Shown piece after piece: positions 1 to 6,609 of a DNA stretch of 15,800 bases (the first letter of the stretch is position 1; every line of letters begins with the position of its first letter). Below the pieces are notes generated by a model that worked only from the letters and a program-made list of their open reading frames with translations, made no database searches and was not told where the DNA came from. The stretch spans positions 1-15,800 of the forward strand of contig RGSV01000007.1 in assembly GCA_010025655.1 (NCBI GenBank), written 5' to 3'. The translations under genes and the position numbers were made by a program. This stretch comes from Acidimicrobiia bacterium (GTDB lineage Bacteria; Actinomycetota; Acidimicrobiia; Acidimicrobiales; Ilumatobacteraceae).

Positions 1-994
1 CGAGCGCACCAGACGACTCGGGCAGATACGTGATCGATGCATCGTTCAACTTCAGTTTCTGCAAACTTTCACGCAGCGTTTCGAAATCGTCGGCGTCAAT
101 TGGGAAGAGACCACAGAACACCATCGGCTTGGGGTCGCGATAGCCCTCAAGTGGTGACGCTGCTGGGTGTGCCACATGCGTGACGGTTTCACCCGAACGA
201 GCCTCTCCGACGTCTTTGACACCGGCGATGAGATAGCCCACTTCACCCGCGCCGAGTTCGGCGACCTCTTGAGTTGCTGGGCGGCGCGCACCAATTTCCA
301 ATGCTTCGTGTTCGGCGGTGGCCTGCATGAAGAGCAACTTGTCGCCCTTGCGCATGCGGCCGTTCATCACGCGCACGCTCGAGACCACACCGCGGTATTG
401 GTCGTATTGACTGTCGAAGATCAATGCCTGCAGCGGCTCGTCAGCATTGCCTTGCGGCGCGGGAATGCGAGCGACAATGGCGTCGAGCAACTCGGGAACG
501 CCCTGACCGGTCTTGGCTGAGATGCGCAAGATGTCTTCAGCAGCGATACCGAGCACTTTCTCAATTTCCATCGCGTAGCGATCGGGGTCGGCGGCAGGAA
601 GGTCAATCTTGTTGAGAGCTGCGACGATTTCCAGGTCGTTCTCCAGTGCGAGGTAACAGTTGGCGAGTGTCTGAGCCTCGATGCCCTGCGCGGCGTCAAC
701 CACCAGCACCACGCCCTCGCATGCAGCGAGCGACCGGCTGACCTCGTATCCGAAGTCGACGTGGCCCGGGGTGTCGATGAGGTGCAGGGTGTGGCCCTTC
801 CACTCGACCCGCACATTTTGAGCCTTGATGGTGATGCCGCGCTCACGCTCTAAGTCCATCGAGTCGAGGTATTGGGCGCGCATCTCTCGGGCGTCGACCG
901 CCTTGGTGAGCTCGAGAATGCGGTCAGAGAGCGTCGACTTGCCGTGGTCGATGTGCGCAATGATCGAGAAGTTGCGGATGCGAGACTGTTCCAT
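1..994 (-). CDS. lepA: Elongation factor 4 (LepA), 5' part, cut by the window edge
   Basis: LepA is a ribosome-binding translational GTPase that acts on stalled or mistranslocated ribosomes. About 331 N-terminal residues of the usual ~600 are present; the rest lies beyond position 1. The translation opens [20 protein letters not shown], which contains the P-loop (AHIDHGKS). A switch I region ([11 protein letters not shown]), the G3 motif [12 protein letters not shown] and the G4 motif NKID follow. The readable 3' end gives [20 protein letters not shown], typical of LepA. The ATG at 994 is the only plausible start: upstream in frame there is a TGA before any other ATG, GTG or TTG. No Shine-Dalgarno sequence precedes it. 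The gene is divergent from rpsT, with about 139 bp between the starts, a known actinobacterial arrangement. Confidence 0.96.
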   Translation of the reverse strand, partial: MEQSRIRNFSIIAHIDHGKSTLSDRILELTKAVDAREMRAQYLDSMDLERERGITIKAQNVRVEWKGHTLHLIDTPGHVDFGYEVSRSLAACEGVVLVVDAAQGIEAQTLANCYLALENDLEIVAALNKIDLPAADPDRYAMEIEKVLGIAAEDILRISAKTGQGVPELLDAIVARIPAPQGNADEPLQALIFDSQYDQYRGVVSSVRVMNGRMRKGDKLLFMQATAEHEALEIGARRPATQEVAELGAGEVGYLIAGVKDVGEARSGETVTHVAHPAASPLEGYRDPKPMVFCGLFPIDADDFETLRESLQKLKLNDASITYLPESSGAL

Positions 995-1040
995 GAAGGG
1001 GTTGGTGCGACCCGTGAGAAACGAGGCGAAACCAACGAAA

Positions 1041-1046
1041 ATTCTA
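1041..1046 (-). promoter_or_regulatory. Possible -10 box of lepA (TAGAAT)
   Basis: On the minus strand TAGAAT lies about 46 nt upstream of the lepA ATG, inside the short AT-richer patch of the lepA-rpsT intergenic region. It matches TANNNT and would give a leader of roughly 40 nt. No recognisable -35 box is visible, so this is a weak call. Confidence 0.3.
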
Positions 1047-1118
1047 CTCTTCGCTCACTTCATGGCTGATGCGCTGCGGCGGTTGGGCGGTGCAGTGCGT
1101 CACGCGCAACATCGCTGG

Positions 1119-1124
1119 TAGCGT
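1119..1124 (+). promoter_or_regulatory. Probable -10 box of rpsT (TGG-TAGCGT)
   Basis: TAGCGT, preceded by TGG (an extended -10 pattern, TGn), ends 9 nt before the rpsT ATG. Transcription would start at or within about 3 nt of the ATG, so the mRNA would be leaderless or nearly so. This agrees with the lack of a clear Shine-Dalgarno site. The call rests on the pattern alone. Confidence 0.4.
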
Positions 1125-1133
1125 GGGCGAGCC

Positions 1134-1388
1134 ATGGCAAACATCAAGAGTCAGAAAAAGCGCGTCATCACCAACGCCAAGCGCACCGAGCGCAACAAGG
1201 CCGTGAAGAGCGAAGTGCGCACCCGCGTGAAGGCCGCCCGTGACACCAAGGGCACCCCAGAGAACGCCGAGGCGCTGCGAATGGCCGTCAAGCGACTCGA
1301 TATGGCCGCCGCCAAGCGAATCATTCACCCCAAGCAGGCCGCTCGCAAGAAGAGCCGCCTGATGCGCGCGCTCAACGCCGCAAAGTAA
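1134..1388 (+). CDS. rpsT: 30S ribosomal protein bS20
   Basis: This is a primary 16S rRNA-binding protein of the small ribosomal subunit. At 84 residues it has the normal length for bS20. It begins MANIKSQKKRVITNAKRTER, the conserved N-terminus. It is rich in Lys, Arg and Ala throughout, as expected for the helical bundle, and ends with an AARKKSRLMRALNAA-like tail. The ATG is preceded only by a weak purine stretch, and a TANNNT box sits 9 nt upstream. It stands divergent from lepA and convergent with holA. That three-gene neighbourhood (holA, rpsT, lepA) is common in Actinobacteria and Firmicutes. Confidence 0.97.
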   Translation: MANIKSQKKRVITNAKRTERNKAVKSEVRTRVKAARDTKGTPENAEALRMAVKRLDMAAAKRIIHPKQAARKKSRLMRALNAAK

Positions 1389-1398
1389 CCCGCACTCG

Positions 1399-1413
1399 CC
1401 GGGCGTGACCCGG
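1399..1413. terminator. Possible weak hairpin between the convergent rpsT and holA ends
   Basis: CCGGG-CGTGA-CCCGG forms a 5-bp G/C stem with a 5-nt loop, followed on the plus strand by a short, imperfect U-rich tail (TCTGTT). It is placed 10 nt after the rpsT stop and 29 nt beyond the holA stop, so it could serve either gene. The stem is short and the tail is poor. Confidence 0.35.
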
Positions 1414-1442
1414 TCTGTTAGCCCCGCGCGCTCGTTGCGTCG

Positions 1443-2465
1443 TTAGCGTCGCGCTGCCGAACGTTTGGCGCCGCGTTGCTGCTGACGCGCCGGCATCATG
1501 CGGCTGAGCCGCGCGACGAGCACCTCGAGCACAATCTCGTCTTCAAGACCGGTGCCGCCGCGTAGTGCGCGATCGGCGCGTGCCAACAGGTTGATTGCTT
1601 CGAAGATTTTCTTCGGCCCCATCGCGCGCGTGAGCTCGAGATACTTGCGGCCCTGATAGTCGCTGCGCGACCCGATGAGTGCCATGGCACGCGCCGGGTC
1701 AGACGCACCCGAGCCGTCGAGTCGCATCGCCTTGGTGTAGTGGTTGTGCAAGAGCGCCATCAGCTGAAACGGGTGGTACTCGCCGCTTCGCACCATGCGC
1801 CGCATCATGAAGAGCGCATTGGCCGTGTCGCCCGAGTCGATGGCGTCGGTGAGATCCCACGGCTGCACGCTGCCGGCTTGCCCGAGGAACGGGTCAACGT
1901 CGTCGAAGGTCAGGCGATGCTTGGGCCCGTAAGTCGAGGTAAGCACCTCAATGAGGCCGGGCAGGCGTGCTGCGTCTTGCCCGAGCCAATCGGCAACTTC
2001 TTCGAGTGCGAGCGCGTCGATTTTCAGCCCAGCTTCGATGAACTTGGTCTTGTACCACTCCATCAGTTCGCGACGCTTCGACGGCGGCGTGGTTTCGAAG
2101 ATTGCGGTGCCCGACTTTTTCATGGCGTCATTCAGCGCTTTGCCGATTTTCCCCTTGGCAGTGAAGACGAGGTGACAGTGGTCAGCAGGTGCGCGCAGGT
2201 AGTCAACAAGTGGAGCCGAGTCGAGCGGCGTCGTGTCGACGTTGCGCACGACCACCACACGGCGGTCAGAAAAGAGCGACTGTGTCTGGGCGGCATTCAC
2301 CACTTGGCGCACCATCACGTCGCGATCGTCGGCCTGCACTTCGGCGAGGTCATATGACTCATAGACCGACGAGCGGTCGGCGTCACCGACGAGTTCGTCA
2401 ACGAGCTCGCTGAGTCGCGCTGAGATGAGTCGTTCGTCGTCACCGCTGACGAGGTAGGTGGGCAC
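1443..2465 (-). CDS. holA: DNA polymerase III subunit delta
   Basis: The delta subunit is the part of the clamp loader that opens the beta sliding clamp during replication. From the GTG at 2465 it is 340 residues, normal for HolA. It opens VPTYLVSGDDERL, the usual start of actinobacterial HolA, and continues into a DNA_pol3_delta-type N-terminal domain (VVVVRNVDTTPL, HLVFTAKGKIGKAL). The C-terminal collar region follows (LMALLHNHYTKAMRL, YLELTRAMGPKKIFEAINLLARADRALRGG). The longer open frame to 2672 has no HolA-like residues before the GTG and overlaps comEC, so I rejected it. The start lies inside the last 26 nt of comEC, which suggests translational coupling. A GGAGG sits just before the GTG but is closer than ideal. 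Confidence 0.93.
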   Translation of the reverse strand: MPTYLVSGDDERLISARLSELVDELVGDADRSSVYESYDLAEVQADDRDVMVRQVVNAAQTQSLFSDRRVVVVRNVDTTPLDSAPLVDYLRAPADHCHLVFTAKGKIGKALNDAMKKSGTAIFETTPPSKRRELMEWYKTKFIEAGLKIDALALEEVADWLGQDAARLPGLIEVLTSTYGPKHRLTFDDVDPFLGQAGSVQPWDLTDAIDSGDTANALFMMRRMVRSGEYHPFQLMALLHNHYTKAMRLDGSGASDPARAMALIGSRSDYQGRKYLELTRAMGPKKIFEAINLLARADRALRGGTGLEDEIVLEVLVARLSRMMPARQQQRGAKRSAARR

Positions 2466-3936
2466 CCCTCCAGCGTGGCATGAGGGTGAGCGGTCGCGCG
2501 ACCCATACGGCGCGAGCCAGGCCGAGCAACACGAGAATCCATACCACGGCATTGGCGACGCCGCGAGGGCCGACGCGTGCGCCGAGTTCGGCCACCCACC
2601 ACACCCAGCGCACACACGCCACGACTGGCGACACCACGATGACTGCGATCGGGTCGGGTGCGACGGCGGCAATGGCCAAGAGCGGCACGGCAGTGGTCAT
2701 CACGATCGAGGCGACAGGCACCGCCAGCGGGTTTGCTATGAGTGACACGCTCGGCAGTGATCCGAACCACCAGAGGGAAAACGGTGCGACAGCAAGTTGT
2801 GCAGCGAGCGTGGCGGTGGCGACTTCACCCATCCATCGAGTGACGCGTATGCCCACGACGTGTCGCACCACTTTGCCCACGGCCTCGCGCACGCCGTCGC
2901 TCAGTTGTGGCGCGAGCACGACGAGCCCAGCGGTTGCCGCGACCGACAACAAGAAGCCAACTTGCATCGTCGCGAGTGGGTCAGCGATGACCACCAGCAT
3001 CACCGTGATGGCGAGTGCGCGCAGCGGCAAGGCATCGCGCCCGACAGCAAACCCAACCTGCACCACCGCCGCCATGGTGGCAGCGCGCACGACGCTGGGT
3101 TCAAAGCGGGTGACGAGCGCGAAGAATGCGATGATGCCGAGTGCCATCGCCAGTCGCCACCAACGCGAGAGTCGACGCAAGCCCGGTGTGAGACTGGCCA
3201 GAAGTAAGGCGACGTTTTGCCCCGACACGGCCAGCAGATGACCGAGGCCCGACGCACGAAACACTTCGGTCATGCGCGCGGGTTGACCCGAGTCATCACC
3301 CAACACGAGGCCGCGAGCCAGGGCGGCATCGTGCGGGTGTGTGGTGCGCAAACCGTGGTCGATCATTTCATGCACCCGATTGGCGGCCCGGTGCCACGGC
3401 GCCACCGCGGACAACACGGCGTGCACGGTGACGTTGCGCAGTTCTCCTTGAATATGGCGGCCGGCCACAAAGCGCAGGCGGCGTGCATCGAGGGCGGCGC
3501 GTTCTGCATCGAGCACAAGGCGATCACCCGTACGCACCGCGAGCAGAGCTCCCCTGCCCGTGCCGTGTTGTGTGAGGCGGAATCGTTCGCCCGCAACACG
3601 CACCACGACGGTGACTGCGCCGCGGCGGCTTTGTGCATCGCTCACTGCAGTGGCAACACCCGAGAACTCGCCTAGTTGCGGTGTCATGAGTGCTTGCCAA
3701 TGCGAAGCACCATGTGCGGCGAGCACCAACAACACGGCGGTGACGGCAACGACGATTCTGCGATTCGTGAGTGCACGCCACACCGTGACCGAGACCGCGA
3801 TTGCAGCCACCAACCACCACATGGCACTCGCCCGCACCACCACCGTCGTAGATCGCGACGCCAACTCGATACCGACTCGTGCCGCGACGATGCAGCCGAG
3901 CGCGACGAGTGCCAAGCGCGCGCCGTGGTCTCGCAT
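2440..3936 (-). CDS. comEC: ComEC/Rec2-type DNA uptake channel protein, without metallo-beta-lactamase domain
   Basis: ComEC forms the inner-membrane channel that brings single-stranded DNA into the cytoplasm during transformation. From the ATG at 3936 the protein has 498 residues. Two N-terminal helix regions (about 5-25 and 38-75) are followed by an OB-fold-like DUF4131 stretch (about 85-175). The competence domain then carries the hallmark GLGHLLAVSGQNVALL (230-245), further helices, and ADPLATMQVGFLLSVAATAG (318-337). It ends soon after the last helix, so the C-terminal metallo-beta-lactamase-like nuclease domain of longer ComECs is absent; some actinobacterial members also lack it. The frame stays open 97 codons further upstream, but that stretch is Gln/His/Arg/Thr low complexity antisense to the plus-strand membrane gene. 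Neighbours comEA and holA support the call. The exact start is uncertain. Confidence 0.92.
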   Translation of the reverse strand: MRDHGARLALVALGCIVAARVGIELASRSTTVVVRASAMWWLVAAIAVSVTVWRALTNRRIVVAVTAVLLVLAAHGASHWQALMTPQLGEFSGVATAVSDAQSRRGAVTVVVRVAGERFRLTQHGTGRGALLAVRTGDRLVLDAERAALDARRLRFVAGRHIQGELRNVTVHAVLSAVAPWHRAANRVHEMIDHGLRTTHPHDAALARGLVLGDDSGQPARMTEVFRASGLGHLLAVSGQNVALLLASLTPGLRRLSRWWRLAMALGIIAFFALVTRFEPSVVRAATMAAVVQVGFAVGRDALPLRALAITVMLVVIADPLATMQVGFLLSVAATAGLVVLAPQLSDGVREAVGKVVRHVVGIRVTRWMGEVATATLAAQLAVAPFSLWWFGSLPSVSLIANPLAVPVASIVMTTAVPLLAIAAVAPDPIAVIVVSPVVACVRWVWWVAELGARVGPRGVANAVVWILVLLGLARAVWVARPLTLMPRWRGAHLPRQR

Positions 3937-3941
3937 AACAT
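3936..3941 (+). promoter_or_regulatory. Probable -10 box (TAACAT) of the small membrane-protein gene, overlapping the comEC start
   Basis: TAACAT lies 7 nt before an in-frame GTG at 3949, the spacing seen at other leaderless starts in this window, and the same hexamer precedes the DsbA-family gene. Its first base is also the first base of the comEC ATG on the other strand. If real, a polymerase bound here would cover the comEC initiation codon. Confidence 0.4.
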
Positions 3942-3948
3942 GGCGAGC

Positions 3949-4350
3949 GTGTCGGTACCCGGTGGCATCGTCGCCTACCGCACGATGTTGCGTCGTCGCG
4001 GTGGTGTCGTCGCCCTGATTGGCGCCGCCAGTGTCGCCGTGAGCGGTGGTGTGTTGCTGCTGTTGCCGGGGCGCATCGCGGGCTTGGTCGGCTTTGCGTT
4101 GCTCATTGCGAGTTGTCCGGTGCTCGTGGCGTTTGGTGTGCCGATTGCGTCGGGGTTGAGCACCATTGCGACCGGAGTCGCCACAAGCCTCGCCCTGTGG
4201 TTCGTCGTCGGGCAGTTGGCCGCCCATCTGGCTACCCGTGAGGCAGTCGCCGACTGGCGAACGTGGTGGGCGAAGTTTGCGCCGTTCGCCGTGATGATGT
4301 CACTCGGCGGATTCGTTGGCTTCGGAATCTTTGCACTCGCCACGCTGTAG
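3949..4350 (+). CDS. Small multi-helix membrane protein, unknown function
   Basis: I do not recognise this family. From the GTG at 3949 it is 133 residues; starts at ATG 3940 (136 residues) or ATG 3985 (121 residues) are also possible. I prefer the GTG because a TANNNT box lies 7 nt before it. After a short basic N-terminus (TMLRRRGG) there are about four hydrophobic segments. The first two are GVVALIGAASVAVSGGVLLLL and AGLVGFALLIASCPVLVAFGV, the third is around ATGVATSLALWFVVGQLAA, and the last is FAVMMSLGGFVGFGIFALATL. A Trp-rich polar loop (REAVADWRTWWAKF) precedes the last helix. The hydrophobic periodicity shows that this strand, not the antisense comEC extension, is coding here. It sits between comEA (convergent) and comEC (divergent). 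Confidence 0.7.
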   Translation: MSVPGGIVAYRTMLRRRGGVVALIGAASVAVSGGVLLLLPGRIAGLVGFALLIASCPVLVAFGVPIASGLSTIATGVATSLALWFVVGQLAAHLATREAVADWRTWWAKFAPFAVMMSLGGFVGFGIFALATL

Positions 4351-4392
4351 CCGGCGCTCGCCGCACCACTGCCAGAGTTCGTCGATTCGATG

Positions 4393-5070
4393 TCACGACA
4401 CCGAGACCATTGCCCGCATCTCCACCAGTTTCGCTGGGCCGATGCCGCGCACCGCAAGTAGGTCGTCAACCGTTGCGTACGGGCCGTGTCGCTCGCGGTG
4501 CTCGACGATTGCGCGAGCCGTCGATGGGCCGACACCGGGCAGTTGATCGAGCTCAGCGACACTGGCGCGATTGATATTGACGAGGCGCGGGGCTGAGACG
4601 CCCGACGTTGAACGTGATCCGGCTGGCGCCAGCGTTTCGCCCTTGCGCGGTATCACCAGCTGTTCGCCGTCGCCCAGTTGCAGCGCGAGATTCACGGCGC
4701 GCACATCGGCTTGGCTCGTCAGCCCACCTGCGGCGCGAACGGCGTCGTCTCCGCGTGCTCCGACCGGCAATTCATAGACACCAGGTTCGGCGACCGCGCC
4801 AACAACGTGCACGACGATCGTGAGGCTCGCAACGGGTGTGGGTAGCGCAACGGGCGTGAGCAGTGCCCCAACATCTGGTGTTGCTAGCGCGGCGCGCCCA
4901 ACATCTGGTGCCGCACTGGTCGCAGGCGCATAGGGAATCTGTGATTCAACGGGTGGGGCCGGCGCACGCACCATCCACCAGACGGCGAACACCGCAAGCG
5001 GCACACCGAAGACGGCCGCCACGACGCGCTGCCAGCCCCACCACACGAACAATCGACGTAACGGTTCCAC
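4393..5070 (-). CDS. comEA: ComEA-type DNA-binding competence protein (SLBB + helix-hairpin-helix)
   Basis: ComEA binds incoming double-stranded DNA outside the membrane and passes it to ComEC. The 225-residue protein has one N-terminal membrane anchor (about 16-33, VVAAVFGVPLAVFAVWWM). A Pro/Ala/Val-rich linker (about 36-82) follows, containing two copies of a PDVG segment. Next is a SLBB domain (about 83-142, VVHVVGAVAEPGVYELPVGAR and LQLGDGEQLVIPRKGE). The C-terminal pair of helix-hairpin-helix motifs includes LVNINRASVAELDQLPGVG and LLAVRGIGPAKL (about 163-223). This is the full domain order for the family. The start is a GTG with neither a clear Shine-Dalgarno site nor an obvious leaderless -10, so it could shift by a few codons. 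Confidence 0.94.
   Translation of the reverse strand: MEPLRRLFVWWGWQRVVAAVFGVPLAVFAVWWMVRAPAPPVESQIPYAPATSAAPDVGRAALATPDVGALLTPVALPTPVASLTIVVHVVGAVAEPGVYELPVGARGDDAVRAAGGLTSQADVRAVNLALQLGDGEQLVIPRKGETLAPAGSRSTSGVSAPRLVNINRASVAELDQLPGVGPSTARAIVEHRERHGPYATVDDLLAVRGIGPAKLVEMRAMVSVS
4867..4910. repeat. 30-bp-period direct repeat in the comEA linker
   Basis: CCCAACATCTGGTG occurs at 4867-4880 and again at 4897-4910, exactly 30 bp apart, so the period equals ten codons. On the coding strand the copies encode two PDVG-containing linker segments. A small in-frame duplication in a flexible linker would explain it. Confidence 0.75.
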
Positions 5071-5173
5071 ACCCGTGGTGTGCGCGGGTGGGCGGTTTCG
5101 GCAACACCACCGTGCAGGGTCGACGGGTCAGCGCAGGGCCGACGCGTCAGCGAGGCAGCGTTGAGACTCCGAG

Positions 5174-5707
5174 CTAGTCGTCGTCGCCGCGCTCACCGCG
5201 TTCGCCGCCGCGCTCACCGCGTTCGCCAACCTTGACGTCAGACCAGACCGATTTGGCTCCTGAGTGACCTGCATCAAAGACTGTCCAGCTGGCGGCGCCT
5301 GCACTTACCACCAGAGCGACAGCCACGACCAGACGTAGCCACTTCGGTGACGATGGAGCCGCCGATCGACGCTTTATCACCCATGGCACCACGACGATGG
5401 CGACCAGTACGACAAGAAAGAACACGATTGACATCGTGCGAGCCGCCTCACCGGCTTCAACGTGAGCGCGAAGCTGTGAGCGATTTGCCGTGTCTTCAAC
5501 ACCCTCTTCGAGCGCCTCACCCGAACCTGCAGCCAGGATCGCACCAAGAGTTCCAATGCCAGTGACAGTCAGGGTGGCCCACTGATAGCGATGCCACCAC
5601 GTCGGGCGCACCAACATCAGAATGACACCGAGTGTTGCCAGCGGAATGAGAACCGCTGGAAGGTGCACGAAAAGTGGATGGGAAGGTATTCCGCCGAGTG
5701 TGTCCAT
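5174..5707 (-). CDS. DUF2231-family membrane protein
   Basis: This is a membrane protein of the DUF2231 type; the family's biochemical role is not established. From the ATG at 5707 it has 177 residues. It opens MDTLGGIPSHPLFVHLPAVL, containing the characteristic HPxxVHxP motif at the start of the first helix. Four hydrophobic segments follow (near 12-33, 44-62, 93-112 and 124-142), then DAGHSGAKSVW, matching the conserved GHxGA signature. The C-terminus is a charged GERGERGGERGERGDDD tail encoded by a DNA tandem repeat. The reading frame is open 16 codons further upstream, but the family motif and a TACGGT box 7 nt before this ATG support the shorter form. It lies 103 bp upstream of comEA on the same strand. 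Confidence 0.82.
   Translation of the reverse strand: MDTLGGIPSHPLFVHLPAVLIPLATLGVILMLVRPTWWHRYQWATLTVTGIGTLGAILAAGSGEALEEGVEDTANRSQLRAHVEAGEAARTMSIVFFLVVLVAIVVVPWVIKRRSAAPSSPKWLRLVVAVALVVSAGAASWTVFDAGHSGAKSVWSDVKVGERGERGGERGERGDDD
5189..5227. repeat. 21-bp-period tandem repeat encoding the GERGERG tail
   Basis: GCGCTCACCGCGTTCGCC is present at 5189-5206 and again at 5210-5227, with a 3-nt spacer. On the coding (minus) strand it makes the alternating Gly-Glu-Arg tail of the DUF2231 protein. The 21-bp period keeps the frame, so copy-number change would lengthen or shorten the tail without a frameshift. Confidence 0.8.
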
Positions 5708-5714
5708 ATCTACG

Positions 5715-5720
5715 ACCGTA
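5715..5720 (-). promoter_or_regulatory. Probable leaderless -10 box (TACGGT) of the DUF2231 gene
   Basis: TACGGT on the minus strand is 7 nt before the ATG at 5707, so transcription would begin at or next to the A of the start codon. No Shine-Dalgarno sequence is present. The spacing matches the other leaderless starts in the window. Confidence 0.45.
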
Positions 5721-5832
5721 CGCCATCGAGGCGGTCCTGCCACGAGTAGACCCACCTAACACGGCAGCGACATGCGGCACTCGGGCAAAACTGCGGATGC
5801 GGGCGGCGGGTGCAGCGAATGCGAGTGACGAG

Positions 5833-6555
5833 TTAGGCGTAGAGCATGCCGGTCATGCGCCGGCGATACACCGACGTGCGCGGATCACCCGGGCCCATCG
5901 TCTCCAAAATCTCGAGGAAGCGTTTGCGTGCCTCTTCGTCGGCCTTGACTAATGGCAGCAGTGCGTCAAGTTGCGTCGCGTAATTGTCTTCGGGCACAAA
6001 CATGTCCTTTGCTTTTTCGACTAGCGCTGCAATCTTTGGCGACTGCGGCACTCGCTGCAAAATCTCGAGCGCGCCGGTCACGTCGTTGCGCGACAGCAAG
6101 AGCGCGGCAAGGGCCAAGACCACCTGTTCGTTCTGCGGCTCCATCTTCAACGCTTCGCGCAGACTGGCCTCGTCGCCACGCGCCAGCAGTGCGGCGACGT
6201 CAAGCACTTCTCCTTCGGGCACGAGCTTGCCGACGAACTCGCGCACCGCGTGCTCAGGCTGAGCACCCATGAATGCATCGACGGGCTGGCCGTTCTTCAT
6301 TGCCACCACCATCGGAATCGACTGCACCTGAAATGCCTGGGCGATGCCAGGGTTGCGATCGACATCGACCTTGGCGAGCACCACCTTGCCGTTGGTCGCT
6401 TTCACCACTTTTTCGAGAATCGGCCCGAGTGTTTTGCATGGCCCACACCACGTGGCCCACAGATCGACGATGACGGGGGTCGTCTTTGAGCGCTCAAGCA
6501 CGTCACGTTGGAAGGTGGCGTCAGAGACGTCGATGACACTCACCACTTGATTCAC
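5833..6555 (-). CDS. Thioredoxin-domain protein with TPR-like tail (CnoX/YbbN type)
   Basis: This is a cytoplasmic thioredoxin fused to a helical repeat domain, as in CnoX/YbbN, which protects or holds oxidised unfolded proteins for chaperones. It has 240 residues. The thioredoxin fold covers about 1-112, with the active site WCGPC at 36-40, the cis-proline at 81 (SIPMVV) and the final helix EHAVREFVGKL. Residues about 115-240 are alpha-helical repeats (LLARGDEASLREALKMEP, LALAALLLSRNDVTGALEIL, DALLPLVKADEEARKRFLEI) ending RRRMTGMLYA. Both active-site cysteines are present, unlike E. coli CnoX, which has SxxC, so it could also act as a true oxidoreductase. The GTG start at 6555 is supported by a TATCGT box exactly 6 nt upstream. 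There is no signal peptide. Confidence 0.92.
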   Translation of the reverse strand: MNQVVSVIDVSDATFQRDVLERSKTTPVIVDLWATWCGPCKTLGPILEKVVKATNGKVVLAKVDVDRNPGIAQAFQVQSIPMVVAMKNGQPVDAFMGAQPEHAVREFVGKLVPEGEVLDVAALLARGDEASLREALKMEPQNEQVVLALAALLLSRNDVTGALEILQRVPQSPKIAALVEKAKDMFVPEDNYATQLDALLPLVKADEEARKRFLEILETMGPGDPRTSVYRRRMTGMLYA

Positions 6556-6561
6556 GCGCCC

Positions 6562-6567
6562 ACGATA
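6562..6567 (-). promoter_or_regulatory. Probable leaderless -10 box (TATCGT) of the thioredoxin/TPR gene
   Basis: TATCGT lies exactly 6 nt before the GTG at 6555 on the minus strand, placing the transcription start on the initiation codon. It shares the 54-bp intergenic region with the divergent kinase promoter. Confidence 0.5.
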
Positions 6568-6597
6568 CCGCTCGGTGTGTCGGTGGGCAGAGGCGAG

Positions 6598-6603
6598 TAG
6601 TTT
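6598..6603 (+). promoter_or_regulatory. Probable leaderless -10 box (TAGTTT) of the kinase gene
   Basis: TAGTTT ends 6 nt before the ATG at 6610, the exact spacing for a transcript that starts on its own AUG. No Shine-Dalgarno sequence is visible. No good -35 hexamer is evident, although actinobacterial -35 boxes are often weak. Confidence 0.5.
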
Positions 6604-6609
6604 CGTCGC

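Noticed and set aside
2466..2672. An N-terminal extension of HolA (open frame to 2672)
   Set aside because: The residues are Ser/Cys/Pro/Trp-rich and unlike HolA, and they overlap the conserved ComEC C-terminal helices. The GTG at 2465 gives a normal HolA start.
2480..3241. Plus-strand frame opposite comEC, rich in Thr/Ala/Ser
   Set aside because: It is a low-complexity mirror of codons for membrane helices in comEC, with no recognisable domain.
3937..4227. A 97-residue N-terminal extension of ComEC (open frame to 4227)
   Set aside because: It is Gln/His/Arg/Thr-rich low complexity without helices, and the opposite strand encodes a regular multi-helix membrane protein. It is an antisense shadow.
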